From: Cytophagaceae bacterium
GTDB taxonomy: Bacteria; Bacteroidota; Bacteroidia; Cytophagales; Spirosomataceae
Direction of reading: 5' to 3'
DNA: 42,454 nt
NCBI GenBank assembly: GCA_027488335.1
Contig: JAIYBU010000217.1
Coordinates: forward strand, 1-42,454
Under the pieces are notes generated by a model that searched no databases, was not told where the DNA came from, and saw nothing but the letters and a program-made list of their open reading frames with translations. This document shows, one piece after another, positions 9,686 through 19,317 of this stretch. Position numbers and translations under genes: made by a program. Numbering within the stretch: the first letter of the stretch is position 1; each line of letters opens with the position of its first letter.

Positions 9686-9716
9686 TTTTAATCGTGTCTA
9701 AAATGATTTAGTTTTG
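9686..9716 (+). promoter_or_regulatory. Bacteroidota-type promoter for anmK
   Basis: TAGTTTTG at 9709-9716 is a perfect TAnnTTTG. TTTT at 9686-9689, exactly 19 nt upstream, is a 3/4 match to the -33 TTTG. The anmK ATG follows 19 bases after the element. Confidence 0.55.
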
Positions 9717-9735
9717 TATTTAAAAAATAGACATA

Positions 9736-10926
9736 ATGAATCAAAACATCGACAAACTTTATAAGATAGCCCAAAAGGAAGAGCGTTTGATAATCGGCTT
9801 AATGTCAGGTACTTCGATGGACGGACTTGATGTGGCACTATGCAAATTTCGAGGCAGTGGCGGAGATACCGAAGTGAGCATCTTAGCCTTTGAGACAGTT
9901 AGTTTTGGAGAAGATATTAAGGACGAAATCCGAAAGATTTTTGCTAAATCGATCATTGATTTTCAACAGTTGTGCGTTCTGAACCCGTGGATTGGGAATC
10001 TTCACGCTCAAATCATAAACGATTGTTTAAAGAAATGGAATATTTCGGCTGAAGACATTGACTTAATCGCAAGTCACGGACAAACGGTTTTTCACGCCCC
10101 GAAAATCCTGCATGGACTCGAAAAATTCCCGAACGCAACCCTTCAAATCGGTGATGGCGACCATATTGCCGTTCGTACGGGCATTATTACCTTTTCGGAT
10201 TTCAGACAAAAACATTGTGCCGCAGGTGGCGAAGGAGCTCCACTTGCGGCTTATGGTGATTACTTAATTTTTTCAAAACGAGACGAAAATAGAATTTTGT
10301 TGAACATGGGAGGTATTGCCAATTTTACGTATTTAGCTGGAAATCTTGACGCAAACGAAGTTTTTGCAACCGATACAGGCACAGGCAATACATTAATTGA
10401 TGCTTATATGAAAAAGCATTTTGATTTGCCTTATGATGCAGATGCTAAAATTGCCAGTGGTGGAGTTGTGAATCAAGAATTGCTCAAAGCATTAAAAAAC
10501 AACGATTTTTTTGATAAATTACTTCCAAAAACAACTGGCCCCGAGCTTTTCAACCTTAAATATCTAACAAATGCCCAAGAGAAAAGCCAAACACTTGACC
10601 TTTCGCACGAAGATATTTTGGCAACACTGTGTCGTTTTTCAGCTGAAACTATTTCCGAAGCAATTTTACAGTTCAAATCAGATTCTTATAAAATATACGG
10701 AAGCGGTGGCGGAGTGCATAACCCTTTAATTATGAGCAATTTGCGAGAGTTATTGCCCAATGTTGATTTCCAGAAAACCGATGATTTAGGTATTTCGGGC
10801 GATGCAAAAGAGGCGGTTTTATTCGCAACACTTGCCAATGAAGCAGTTGCGGGTGGACAAACAGATTTTGGTTCACGCAGGGGAGTTCCGAGTGTCAGTA
10901 TGGGGAAAATTTCATTTCCAAGATAA
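9736..10926 (+). CDS. anmK: Anhydro-N-acetylmuramic acid kinase
   Basis: 396 residues, near the normal family length. It opens with the diagnostic ATP-binding signature LMSGTSMDGLDVAL (about 23-36), with further signatures in ASHGQTVFH, LQIGDGDHIAVRTG, LLNMGGIANFT, FATDTGTGNTLIDA and the late glycine-rich YGSGGGVHNP. The cytosolic enzyme opens the 1,6-anhydro ring of anhydro-MurNAc and phosphorylates it to MurNAc-6-phosphate, the first committed step in reusing cell-wall amino sugar. The etherase MurQ is not in the window; a possible functional partner is the NamZ-like muramidase at 31338. Confidence 0.95.
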   Translation: MNQNIDKLYKIAQKEERLIIGLMSGTSMDGLDVALCKFRGSGGDTEVSILAFETVSFGEDIKDEIRKIFAKSIIDFQQLCVLNPWIGNLHAQIINDCLKKWNISAEDIDLIASHGQTVFHAPKILHGLEKFPNATLQIGDGDHIAVRTGIITFSDFRQKHCAAGGEGAPLAAYGDYLIFSKRDENRILLNMGGIANFTYLAGNLDANEVFATDTGTGNTLIDAYMKKHFDLPYDADAKIASGGVVNQELLKALKNNDFFDKLLPKTTGPELFNLKYLTNAQEKSQTLDLSHEDILATLCRFSAETISEAILQFKSDSYKIYGSGGGVHNPLIMSNLRELLPNVDFQKTDDLGISGDAKEAVLFATLANEAVAGGQTDFGSRRGVPSVSMGKISFPR

Positions 10927-10950
10927 TTTTACCCAATTTTATGTAATATT

Positions 10951-10979
10951 TTAAGCGAAATATCAGTCTATTTCGTTAA
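10951..10979 (+). other. Weak hairpin between anmK and the acetylesterase gene
   Basis: TTAAGCGAAATA and TATTTCGTTAA pair (one bulged base) around a six-base loop. No T run follows; it may slow transcription or mark the mRNA end, but the support is modest. Confidence 0.35.
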
Positions 10980-11012
10980 ACTTGAAAATAGCCTAAGTAA
11001 AAATTTATAAAA

Positions 11013-12920
11013 ATGTTCCCCCAAATCAGTATAAAAAGACACATTTTCCTATTGGGTTTATTGTGTATAGTTTCCGTAAACGCATTCTGCCAAATTTCCA
11101 TTTCTCATCCTGTTGAGCGAATGATTTTTCAGAGAAATAACTCCAATCAAGCACCAATCAACATTGCAGGTACTTACTATTCATCCGTTGATAGAATTGA
11201 CGCAAGAGTAGTGGCACAACAAGGAGGTACAACCACAGCTTGGACAACCATACAAACCAACCCAAGTAATGGTTATTTTTATGGTACGCTTACCGCAACG
11301 GGTGGCTGGTATAGTTTGGAAGTAAGAGCTTATAAAGATAATGTACTAATTGATACTAAAACGCTTCAAAAAGTAGGAGTTGGTGAAGTTTTTGCCATTG
11401 CTGGGCAATCTAATGCCCAAGGGGGGGCAGGCGTAAGTACACCCGCTACCGACGATAGAGTAAACTCAATTAATTATAGCGACAATCTAACTGATTATAA
11501 CAGATTACCAATTGGATTCTCAAAAATGGTGGGTGATTCAGGAAAAATAGGTCCTTTTCATTACGTTCCGTGGGCATGGGGAAAACTGGGCGATTTGTTA
11601 GCAAGTAAATTGGGTGTTCCGATTTTATTTTATGGAGCAGGTCACGGTGGTACTTCGAGCGAAAACTGGAGTAAATCAGCACAAGGTTTACCTTATAATG
11701 GTGAAAGTTGGAAACGTCAAGATTTAGGAGCTCCCTATCGTGCATTAGAAAATAGTGTGGCTTATTACGGTAGTCTTACAGGGCTTCGTGGCGTACTTTG
11801 GCACCAAGGAGAAAGTGATGCCGAAACCTTTTTTATACCATATTATGAAAATATACGAAATGTTATCAATAAAACTCGTGAAAACACCGAGCATAGTACT
11901 TTGGCATGGATAGTGGCAAGAGTATCGAGAAACCCAGAACCACATGATGGACCAATTTTTGGACAAAATACGCTGATTTCAGGTTTTAATAACGACCCAA
12001 ATTATCCAGCAATACCAAATGTTTTTGCTGGTCCGAATACTGATAATATTAATGGGTCGGCAAATCGAACGGATGGTATTCACTTTGATACTTATGCAGG
12101 ACAAATTGAATTTGCGAATGCGTGGAACGCCAGTCTTGATAATAATTTTTTTACTACTTCAACCCCAATGATGGCTTCGCCACTATTGGCTGTAACGCTC
12201 ACTTGTAATCCTGCGAGTCCGTCAATTCCAATTTCGTTAAATGCACCAGCTGGCTATAGCAAATATGCTTGGTCTAATCGACAGAATACTGTTTCGGAAT
12301 CAGTCGGTTTCAATTATAGTGGTTGTTGCCAATATACAAATATTCCACCCGTTGGCTATGAAAACCTTAATTGGCGAACGCTGGATAGTGTGGCCACTGT
12401 AAATGTTTCAGCAGCGAGAATAGCAGCAAATGTCAGAAAAGCATCAAAGAAGGTTCTTTTTAGTCCAGTTATTGACTTGACAGGTTTTGCATTAGCCACA
12501 AATCCTACTTTTACGGTTTCAGCTACTCAAGTGAGACCTAACCAAAATCTAACGTTGACGGGAGCAAGCTGTAACGGAAGTTACGTTTGGTCAACAGGAG
12601 CGAGCGGTAATCCGCTTACTTTTGCACCTGCTGCAACGGCAGCTTATTCGGTTCAATGTAAAACTTTACATTGCATCAGTTCTGCTTCTTCGCCACAATC
12701 TGTTGTTGTTTCTTCTTGTTTTCCGAATAGTTTATCGTTGAATGGCTCGGTGAATGCGGCCGAGTCTGCATACGCAAGCAAACAATCCATTCAGAGCAAT
12801 CAGAGTATTCAATTAAGCGGTAAAATTGACTATAACGCTAAAACCAAAGTAGAACTTTTACCAGGTTTTGAAGCAAAAGCAGGAGCAGTTTTTAAAGCTT
12901 TTATTTTGGGGTGTGATTGA
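11013..12920 (+). CDS. Secreted sialate-O-acetylesterase-like SGNH enzyme with C-terminal 3-coathanger-stack-like domain
   Basis: 635 residues: signal peptide (about 1-26, ending AFCQ), an N-terminal beta domain, then an SGNH esterase of the SASA/DUF303 group with GQSNAQG (catalytic serine, near residue 133), HQGESDA and the late DGIHFD carrying the Asp/His pair. After residue 390 come two beta-rich modules (TLTCNPASPSI and TGASCNGSYVWSTGA) and a last 60 residues (SLNGSVNAAESAYASKQSIQ... LLPGFEAKAGAVFKA) resembling the Bacteroidota 3-coathanger stack. It probably deacetylates a glycan outside the cell. The start is the first ATG and sits directly before the signal peptide. Confidence 0.8.
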   Translation: MFPQISIKRHIFLLGLLCIVSVNAFCQISISHPVERMIFQRNNSNQAPINIAGTYYSSVDRIDARVVAQQGGTTTAWTTIQTNPSNGYFYGTLTATGGWYSLEVRAYKDNVLIDTKTLQKVGVGEVFAIAGQSNAQGGAGVSTPATDDRVNSINYSDNLTDYNRLPIGFSKMVGDSGKIGPFHYVPWAWGKLGDLLASKLGVPILFYGAGHGGTSSENWSKSAQGLPYNGESWKRQDLGAPYRALENSVAYYGSLTGLRGVLWHQGESDAETFFIPYYENIRNVINKTRENTEHSTLAWIVARVSRNPEPHDGPIFGQNTLISGFNNDPNYPAIPNVFAGPNTDNINGSANRTDGIHFDTYAGQIEFANAWNASLDNNFFTTSTPMMASPLLAVTLTCNPASPSIPISLNAPAGYSKYAWSNRQNTVSESVGFNYSGCCQYTNIPPVGYENLNWRTLDSVATVNVSAARIAANVRKASKKVLFSPVIDLTGFALATNPTFTVSATQVRPNQNLTLTGASCNGSYVWSTGASGNPLTFAPAATAAYSVQCKTLHCISSASSPQSVVVSSCFPNSLSLNGSVNAAESAYASKQSIQSNQSIQLSGKIDYNAKTKVELLPGFEAKAGAVFKAFILGCD

Positions 12921-12960
12921 AATGTTCCACGGTTAGACGACAAGTCCACAGGAATATAAA

Positions 12961-12995
12961 AAAAGGAGTTTTTCGCAAGAAAAACTCCTTTTTTG
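12961..12995. terminator. Bidirectional terminator between the acetylesterase and ppc genes
   Basis: A perfect 15-bp stem (AAAAAGGAGTTTTTC / GAAAAACTCCTTTTT) with a GCAA tetraloop has A and T runs at its two bases, so it can end transcripts from both convergent genes. Confidence 0.9.
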
Positions 12996-13015
12996 TGCCT
13001 AAATATATGAGAAAT

Positions 13016-15571
13016 TTACGCCGAGTTGCGGCTGGCATTGATATTGCCAAACAACGAGCGAGTAACCATTTTTTCGTAAACTAAACGTGTTTTCTCGTCA
13101 GTTGTTTCTTCGATTTTCTGTAAAGCATATTGCTGAATTGTGAGCAATGGCAACACAATATGCTCACGATAATTGATTGATAATTTACCAAGTTCTTCGT
13201 TTTCCATCAACACTTTTTGGCCTGAAACCAAAAGCATATTTTTTACCGTCAATAAATATTCATCGTAAAGAATCTTCCAAAAATCGCCATATTCTGGGTC
13301 ATTTTTCATGTAGTTTGTGAGAGGGAAATAGCTTTTTGTCAAAGCCATCATGCTATTTTCCATCAAGGTCTTGAAATATAACGAACTGTGGTAAAGCGAT
13401 TTCAAATCTTCTAAACGCCCCTCCTCGATAACTTTTTGTAAGGCCGAACCGAAACCAAAATACCCTGGTACATTTTGTTTTAACTGACTCCACGAACCCA
13501 CAAACGGAATCGCACGAAGGTCAGAAAGCATCAGTTTTTTTCCCGAACTACGTTTACTTGGACGACTACCAATGTTAGTTAAACCATAGTATTTGAGCGG
13601 ACTCTTATTTTCGAGGTACGATACAAACAATGGGTGTTCTTTCAACTCAAAGTATTTTCTTACACCCTCTTCGCCCAATTCATCAATCAAATTGCGTTCT
13701 TTTTTATCGATAATCGACCTATCATCATGGAAAACATCATTGATAATTCCTGCTGAAATCAGTTGCTCAAAGTTATACATCGCTTGAGCTCTTGAGCCGT
13801 ACATCGAAGTAATGGTTTGTCCTTGAATCGTAATCTGAATTTCGTTATTAGCAATCGTTGGGCCTTGCGACGCATAAAATTGGTGTGTTTTTCCACCCCC
13901 ACGAGCAGGCGGGCCTCCACGTCCATCAAAAAACATTACTTCAATCTGATTTTTCTTTGATACTCTCGAAAGTTTTTCTTTTGCCTGATAAATCTCCCAG
14001 TTGGCCTTTACATAACCGCCATCTTTTGTACCATCCGAGAAGCCAAGCATAATCGTTTGTTGATTTTTGCGACGGCTCAAATGGTTTTTGTAATAGGGCA
14101 ACTGATAAAGTGCCGACATCGTAGCCTGTGCAGCGTCCAGCCCTTCGATGGTTTCAAAGAGTGGCATTACATCAATATTTACTTCTGATTCTTTATAACC
14201 GCAGAATCTAAACAAGGCTAAAACTTCTAAGACCGAAAATATCGAAGTCGAATTACTAATAATATAACGGTGACAAGCTCTTTCACCATTTGTTGCTTGT
14301 ATTTCTTGAATGGCTCTTACGGTCTTAAAAGTGTCTTTCGTGAGAGCATCTTCAAAATCATCCTCATTGATTAAAAGCTCGCTTTCGGTCAAGAAATGAA
14401 GTTTTTCGGCATCTGTCCATTCAGAATATGGATTGGGTGAAATGGCATATTTCTGATTGATTTCTTGCATTACTTTTTCGTGAATACTGCTATCTTGGCG
14501 AATATCCAAGCTGGCGAAGTGTAAACCAAAAAGTTTTACTTGCTGGATAAATCTATCGAAAAGGTCTAAGAAAATCGAATTATGTTTCGTGATTAGTAAT
14601 TCACGAACCTCGTACAACGAAGTCAATAATTCAGCAAGAGTCAGGTCGTTTTTCAGACCATTCATGTTGGTATAAATGCGATTACTGATTTTGGTCAGTA
14701 ACGGCATGATTCCTTTGAGCGTCAGACGACGACAAACAATTTTGAAATCATTGTAATAACATTTCAAGATGCTTGTGCGTAATTCTTGCGAAACTTTCTT
14801 CGAGATTTCGGCCGTTACAAACGGATTGCCGTCACGGTCACCCCCTGGCCAAAATCCAAGTTCGAGAACTGGACTAAAATCTTGTACTTCGTTTTGAAGA
14901 TACGTATTGATTTTTTGATGAATCTCGCCGATTACTTGGTAATAAACGTGACGCAGATAGAATATGATACTTTGAGCTTCTTCGAGTGGTGTAGGTTTTT
15001 GGTCGTTGATAAATGGAGTTTTACCAAGCTGTTGAAGCAACGCATCAATGCCGTTGATGTCGTTTTTTGGGATAAGCTCCTCCAAATCCTGAATAATACG
15101 CAAAACGCTATTGGGGTAAAACTGCGTTGGGTGTGCCGTAAATACTACACGAACCTTAAAATTTTTGAGTTTTTGCTTTACTTCTTCGAGCTTATTTTGC
15201 TGAACGGCTAAATCGAATGTACTGAGTAACGTGCCTTTTCCGTTGAGTGGTGTGAGTTTCTCAAAAGCCGAATCTTCGATACTATCAAACAAAACGACCT
15301 GCCGCTCAATGTAGGTAATAAAGCGAAATAGCAAATCAATTTTTTCTTTTTCATCCTTAATCGTTGTGTATTGACTGAAGAAAGAATCAATGATAGTTTT
15401 AGGGTCTTTTCCTTGTTCAAAACCAACTTCTGATAAGTCGTGCAGAAAAGGCATCAACTGACCAATCTTAGCCATTTTATCATAAGGCAGCCTCGAAAAA
15501 AGCGTGTTAAATACAAGATATTTGTTGTGAACCTCTTGTGTAAAAACCGATTCGATAGAATTTTTTGGCAT
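13016..15571 (-). CDS. ppc: Phosphoenolpyruvate carboxylase
   Basis: About 851 residues. It adds bicarbonate to phosphoenolpyruvate to make oxaloacetate, replenishing the TCA cycle. Catalytic signatures are VVFTAHPTQ (essential His), GFWPGGDRDGNPFVT (PEP and Mg binding), FFDGRGGPPARGGG (the mobile Arg/Gly loop) and the C terminus NASRNSA, a variant of the family's A-x-x-x-R-N-T-G ending. The loop has two prolines where the E. coli enzyme has F-H-G-R-G-G-S/T. The frame runs upstream to a GTG at 15625, but the ATG at 15571 gives the usual short N terminus. It is a stand-alone gene. Confidence 0.92.
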   Translation of the reverse strand: MPKNSIESVFTQEVHNKYLVFNTLFSRLPYDKMAKIGQLMPFLHDLSEVGFEQGKDPKTIIDSFFSQYTTIKDEKEKIDLLFRFITYIERQVVLFDSIEDSAFEKLTPLNGKGTLLSTFDLAVQQNKLEEVKQKLKNFKVRVVFTAHPTQFYPNSVLRIIQDLEELIPKNDINGIDALLQQLGKTPFINDQKPTPLEEAQSIIFYLRHVYYQVIGEIHQKINTYLQNEVQDFSPVLELGFWPGGDRDGNPFVTAEISKKVSQELRTSILKCYYNDFKIVCRRLTLKGIMPLLTKISNRIYTNMNGLKNDLTLAELLTSLYEVRELLITKHNSIFLDLFDRFIQQVKLFGLHFASLDIRQDSSIHEKVMQEINQKYAISPNPYSEWTDAEKLHFLTESELLINEDDFEDALTKDTFKTVRAIQEIQATNGERACHRYIISNSTSIFSVLEVLALFRFCGYKESEVNIDVMPLFETIEGLDAAQATMSALYQLPYYKNHLSRRKNQQTIMLGFSDGTKDGGYVKANWEIYQAKEKLSRVSKKNQIEVMFFDGRGGPPARGGGKTHQFYASQGPTIANNEIQITIQGQTITSMYGSRAQAMYNFEQLISAGIINDVFHDDRSIIDKKERNLIDELGEEGVRKYFELKEHPLFVSYLENKSPLKYYGLTNIGSRPSKRSSGKKLMLSDLRAIPFVGSWSQLKQNVPGYFGFGSALQKVIEEGRLEDLKSLYHSSLYFKTLMENSMMALTKSYFPLTNYMKNDPEYGDFWKILYDEYLLTVKNMLLVSGQKVLMENEELGKLSINYREHIVLPLLTIQQYALQKIEETTDEKTRLVYEKMVTRSLFGNINASRNSA

Positions 15572-15748
15572 TATTTTGCAAGTATTAAGGTTTTGTTGAG
15601 CAAAATACGCAAAAACATACTGCACTTTGGCACTTTAACCGAATAAAGTTTGGATTTTCTTGGAAAAATTAAAATTTTTCAAAACAAAAAACAAAAATGT
15701 AAGTTCTGGCCTAAATGATTGTACAGAAGAAGAGTGTTAGTATCTTTC

Positions 15749-16729
15749 TTAAAACGCTCCGCTATTCACCAGATAGCTAAGTGGAAGGTTTCGGTTGTGT
15801 GCCGTAATGGAATCTGCCATAAACTGTTTACGATAATGAGCAGGCGTAGTTTGAGTATATTTCTTGAAAGTTTTTATGAAATGATTGTGATTGTTGAACC
15901 CGCAAGAAAAGCAAATATCAGCAATGTTTGTTTCGATGGTTTGAAGTAATTTTTTGGCTAATTCGATGCGTTTTTGGTTAATGTATTCTACGGGCGAAAT
16001 GCCGAATTGTTGCTTAAAACACTTATAAAAGTTAGGCTCGCTCATGCAGGCTTTTTCGCTCAATTCTTTTACCGTTAAAGTTTTGTATAGGTTTTCGTGG
16101 ATAAACTTCACGGCATACGAAAGTCGATTTGTGTTGATATTTTGTTGGAAATTTTCGAGTAGAATCGTTCGGGCTTTTGTTTGCATAAGCCTAATAATTA
16201 ACTCTTTAAGTACCAAATCGGCAAATACATCTTTGGCTTTGTTGTTTTCTGTGAAAATATAAATGAGATGCGAAATAAGGTGATTGATGCCGTTATCATT
16301 CGTCAGAAAAAAATTAGATTCCGTAAAATTCCAGCCATTTTTGTCATCAACAAGTGGAAAATGTTCGTTTAGTTCATCGGTTATTTTCTTTATTTGTGGT
16401 TGCGAAATCGCTAAAGCTAAGCACTGCGTTGGACTATCTTCTTTGGCTTCTGGAAAATCAATTTCCATGATTTCGTGGCTTGGCACAATGACTGATTCGC
16501 CCGGTAAAAAATCAAATGATGAAAGACCTCGTAAGTGCATGACCTTTTTTCCACGTATCATGCTTGCCAAAATAGGATTTGTAAACTGCAAGGCAACTTT
16601 TTCGGCCGATTTGTTGGTTTCATAGATATTTAATTCAGCATTATTCAACGTATAAGCTGTACGATTCTCAACCAAATCAACTAATTTGCGGTTTTGTTGA
16701 TGGTAGCTGATATTAAAATAAGGTTCCAT
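15749..16729 (-). CDS. AraC/XylS family transcriptional regulator
   Basis: About 326 residues. The first 190 resemble an AraC N-terminal ligand domain (HEIMEIDFPEAKEDSPTQCLALAISQPQI), and the last 100 form the double helix-turn-helix: LTVKELSEKACMSEPNFYKCFKQQFG (first HTH), then NIADICFSCGFNNHNHFIKTFKKYTQTTPAHYRKQ (second HTH and AraC signature). It binds DNA near its targets; the effector is unknown. It is divergent from the cysteine desulfurase gene, separated by 184 bases, so it may control the molybdenum-hydroxylase locus (inference). The longer reading begins at a TTG; the ATG two codons later is preferred. Confidence 0.88.
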   Translation of the reverse strand: MEPYFNISYHQQNRKLVDLVENRTAYTLNNAELNIYETNKSAEKVALQFTNPILASMIRGKKVMHLRGLSSFDFLPGESVIVPSHEIMEIDFPEAKEDSPTQCLALAISQPQIKKITDELNEHFPLVDDKNGWNFTESNFFLTNDNGINHLISHLIYIFTENNKAKDVFADLVLKELIIRLMQTKARTILLENFQQNINTNRLSYAVKFIHENLYKTLTVKELSEKACMSEPNFYKCFKQQFGISPVEYINQKRIELAKKLLQTIETNIADICFSCGFNNHNHFIKTFKKYTQTTPAHYRKQFMADSITAHNRNLPLSYLVNSGAF

Positions 16730-16913
16730 TGCCAAAGGTTGATAGAATAGTGTTGTTTATTTATACAATTGTTACAACGATGAAACTAATGTTTAAACTT
16801 ATTTTGTATAAATATTAGGACATTTATTAGTACAATTTTAATAAAAAATTATCAAATACCGATTAATTATCCATTAAATATTCGTTAGAAAGAAAAAGAA
16901 TTAGCAGAAAGAA

Positions 16914-18053
16914 ATGATAAAATACCCAATCTATATGGATTATAACGCCACCACTCCACTTGATAAAAGAGTTTTAGAGGTGATGATTCCGTATCTGACT
17001 GAACATTTCGGTAATACTGCCAGCCGTTCGCATGCTTATGGCTGGAAAGCAGCCGAGGCCGTTGATAATGCTCGTCAGCAAGTGGCCGATTTATTGGGTT
17101 GTACTTCTAAAGAAATAGTTTTTACGAGCGGAGCTACCGAAGCGGTTAATTTAGCCATCAAAGGAGTTTTTGAAGCATTACGTCATAAGGGGAATCACAT
17201 CATAACCGTTAAAACAGAGCATAAAGCGGTTTTGGATACGTGTCAGCATTTAGAGAAGCTGGGGGCAGACATAACTTATTTAGATATTGATTCCGAAGGG
17301 AATATTTCGTTAGAAAATCTCGAAAAAAATATCAAAAAAGAAACAATCTTGATTTCGGTCATGGCGGCGAATAACGAAACTGGCGTAATTTACCCCATTA
17401 AACAAATGGCTGAAATAGCTCATAAATGCGGTATTCTGTTTCATTCGGATGCTACGCAAGCCATTGGAAAGATTCCGATAAATGTGCTGGAAGATGAAAT
17501 TGACTTGCTTAATTTTTCGGGACATAAACTTTATGGACCGAAAGGTGTGGGAGCTTTATACGTCAGAAAAAAACTCAATCTTATAGCCCAACAAGATGGT
17601 GGTAAACACGAGCGAGGAATGCGTTCGGGAACGCTCAACGTAGCAGGAATTGTAGGTTTGGGCGAAGCAGCCCAGATTTGTCAAGAAGAAATGGAGTTGG
17701 AGGCAAAAAGACTTTCTGCATTGAGGAACAAGCTCGAAACGGGTATTTTGACGCAAATTTCGACGGCAAAATTGAATGGAAATCAACAACGCAGATTACC
17801 CAACACAACAAATATTAGTTTTGGAAGAATAGACGGCGAACAATTACTGATGAATCTCAACGAAATTGCGGTTTCTAATGGTTCGGCTTGCAATTCGGCC
17901 TCAACGGAGCCAAGTTATGTACTAAAAGCAATGGGACTTGATGACGAATCGGCTTACGGTTCGGTTAGGTTCAGTCTGGGAAGAATGACCCAAGAAAATG
18001 ATATTAACTTGGCCATCGAACACGTGGTCAGGGTCATAGAAGAAATGAAGTAA
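16914..18053 (+). CDS. Cysteine desulfurase, NifS/IscS class I
   Basis: 379 residues. A PLP enzyme that takes sulfur from cysteine as a protein-bound persulfide. Signatures: YMDYNATTPLD at the N terminus, FTSGATEAVNLAIKG, HSDATQAIGK, SGHKLYGPKGVG with the PLP lysine K205, and SNGSACNSASTEPSYVL with the persulfide cysteine C326 on the class I loop. No iscU or isc partner is adjacent; the next gene is xdhC, 72-93 bases downstream depending on the xdhC start. In Rhodobacter capsulatus NifS4 sulfurates the molybdenum cofactor held by XdhC, and the same role is inferred here. It could also supply general Fe-S assembly. Confidence 0.92.
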   Translation: MIKYPIYMDYNATTPLDKRVLEVMIPYLTEHFGNTASRSHAYGWKAAEAVDNARQQVADLLGCTSKEIVFTSGATEAVNLAIKGVFEALRHKGNHIITVKTEHKAVLDTCQHLEKLGADITYLDIDSEGNISLENLEKNIKKETILISVMAANNETGVIYPIKQMAEIAHKCGILFHSDATQAIGKIPINVLEDEIDLLNFSGHKLYGPKGVGALYVRKKLNLIAQQDGGKHERGMRSGTLNVAGIVGLGEAAQICQEEMELEAKRLSALRNKLETGILTQISTAKLNGNQQRRLPNTTNISFGRIDGEQLLMNLNEIAVSNGSACNSASTEPSYVLKAMGLDDESAYGSVRFSLGRMTQENDINLAIEHVVRVIEEMK

Positions 18054-18054
18054 G

Positions 18055-18107
18055 ACAAGTTGCTAACTTGTTTATGCTAAGTACAAGGAACAAGTTGAAA
18101 ACTTGTT
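18055..18107 (+). repeat. Two tandem ACAAGTT hairpins between the desulfurase and xdhC
   Basis: Two small perfect hairpins share the same arm: ACAAGTT gct AACTTGT (18055-18071) and AACAAGTT gaa AACTTGTT (18089-18107, followed by TTA). They start one base after the desulfurase stop codon. They may form a weak terminator or an mRNA processing/stability element; the shared arm suggests a small repeat family. Confidence 0.6.
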
Positions 18108-18146
18108 TTACCAAACAAAAAAAAAATGCCTTTTTACAGAATATAC

Positions 18147-19259
18147 ATGAAAGAAATTAAGCAAATCACGGAAGCCTACCAAAACATAGATTTTAGTAAA
18201 ACTCAAGCTGCCTTGGCAACCGTTGTGCGGGTTGAAGGGTCTTCGTATAGACGTACGGGGGCAAGAATGCTGGTTTTAGAATCGGGTGAATGGATTGGAG
18301 GAATCAGTGGCGGTTGTTTAGAAGGCGATGCTTTGAAAAAGGCTCGTTTAGCGATGTCGCAAAAAAAAGCCACTTTAATTACTTACGACACTACCGACGA
18401 TGACCCTTATCAGATTGGTGTTGGTCTTGGTTGCAATGGCATTATTGATGTACTTATCACACCTCTCGACCCACACAACCCTAACAACGCAGTTCGACAA
18501 CTCCAACGTTGTATCGACCAACGCACGCCTAATTTGGTAGTCACCGTTACGGGCATCAGCAAGGCACACGAAAGTATTGCTCTCGGAAATGTATTTAGGT
18601 TTGATAGCGAAGCACATTTTACAGAAATATTTCCTTTATCTCAGCTCAATGAAAGCTTAATTCCTTCTATTAAAGAAGCTCTTGATACAACTAAATCAAT
18701 CTCGAAAGAATATATTTTGGAAGATGGCACAAAACTTACGTTTTTCTTAGAAGTAATTCCGCCAGCCATTCAATTATATGTTTTTGGTAGTAATTATGAC
18801 GTTTATCCGATGGTGCGAGTGGCCAAAGAACTCGGTTGGAGAGTGATTTCGGTGTGTAATCCAGCCAAAATGCACGCTTCGCTCTCCGAAATGGCCGATG
18901 CAGTCGTTCCTAAAGACCATAAACCCGAAATTGATGATTTCACAGCGGCTATTTCGATGTGCCACGATTACGAAACCGACTACCGAAATCTACAAATGTT
19001 GCTTAAAACCGATATTAAGTATATCGGCCTTTTAGGCCCAAAGAAACGTACGATAAAAATGTACGATAGAATGACAGACGAAGGAACGTCTCTAACTGCC
19101 GAACAAGAAGAACGCATTTACAGCCCCGTTGGACTCGACATAGGTGCGGCTACTCCCGAAGAAATCGCCCTTTCGGTTTGTGCTGAAATTCGTGCATTTT
19201 TTTCGGGCAGAGATGGAAATCGATTAAAATATAGGCCAAAGCCCATATATGAAAATTAA
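18147..19259 (+). CDS. xdhC: XdhC/CoxI family molybdenum-cofactor chaperone
   Basis: About 370 residues. XdhC proteins bind molybdenum cofactor, assist its sulfuration and insert it into the hydroxylase apoenzyme. The N-terminal XdhC_CoxI domain is seen in ALATVVRVEGSSYRRTGARM and GGISGGCLEGD. The C-terminal Rossmann domain has VFGSNYDVYPMVRVAKELGW and ends SPVGLDIGAATPEEIALSVCAEI, both family hallmarks. Two ATGs are possible, 18126 and 18147; MKEIKQITEAY at the second matches the usual family start. It sits between a cysteine desulfurase and the hydroxylase genes. Confidence 0.92.
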   Translation: MKEIKQITEAYQNIDFSKTQAALATVVRVEGSSYRRTGARMLVLESGEWIGGISGGCLEGDALKKARLAMSQKKATLITYDTTDDDPYQIGVGLGCNGIIDVLITPLDPHNPNNAVRQLQRCIDQRTPNLVVTVTGISKAHESIALGNVFRFDSEAHFTEIFPLSQLNESLIPSIKEALDTTKSISKEYILEDGTKLTFFLEVIPPAIQLYVFGSNYDVYPMVRVAKELGWRVISVCNPAKMHASLSEMADAVVPKDHKPEIDDFTAAISMCHDYETDYRNLQMLLKTDIKYIGLLGPKKRTIKMYDRMTDEGTSLTAEQEERIYSPVGLDIGAATPEEIALSVCAEIRAFFSGRDGNRLKYRPKPIYEN

Positions 19260-19260
19260 T

Positions 19261-19291
19261 TTTGTTCTTATGGGGAATGGTCATACTTTTG
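19261..19291 (+). promoter_or_regulatory. Perfect Bacteroidota-type promoter before the orphan membrane gene
   Basis: TTTG (19261-19264), then exactly 19 nt, then TACTTTTG (19284-19291): both elements match the consensus fully. A second perfect -7, TACTTTTG, lies at 19297-19304 but lacks a spaced -33. The -33 begins two bases after the xdhC stop codon, and the membrane-protein ATG is 27 bases after the first -7. Confidence 0.75.
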
Positions 19292-19317
19292 TTGAGTACT
19301 TTTGCTAAATCTGACCA

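Noticed and set aside
18055..18107. CRISPR-like array from the ACAAGTT repeats
   Set aside because: Only two short hairpins with no spacers of constant length and no cas genes in the window.
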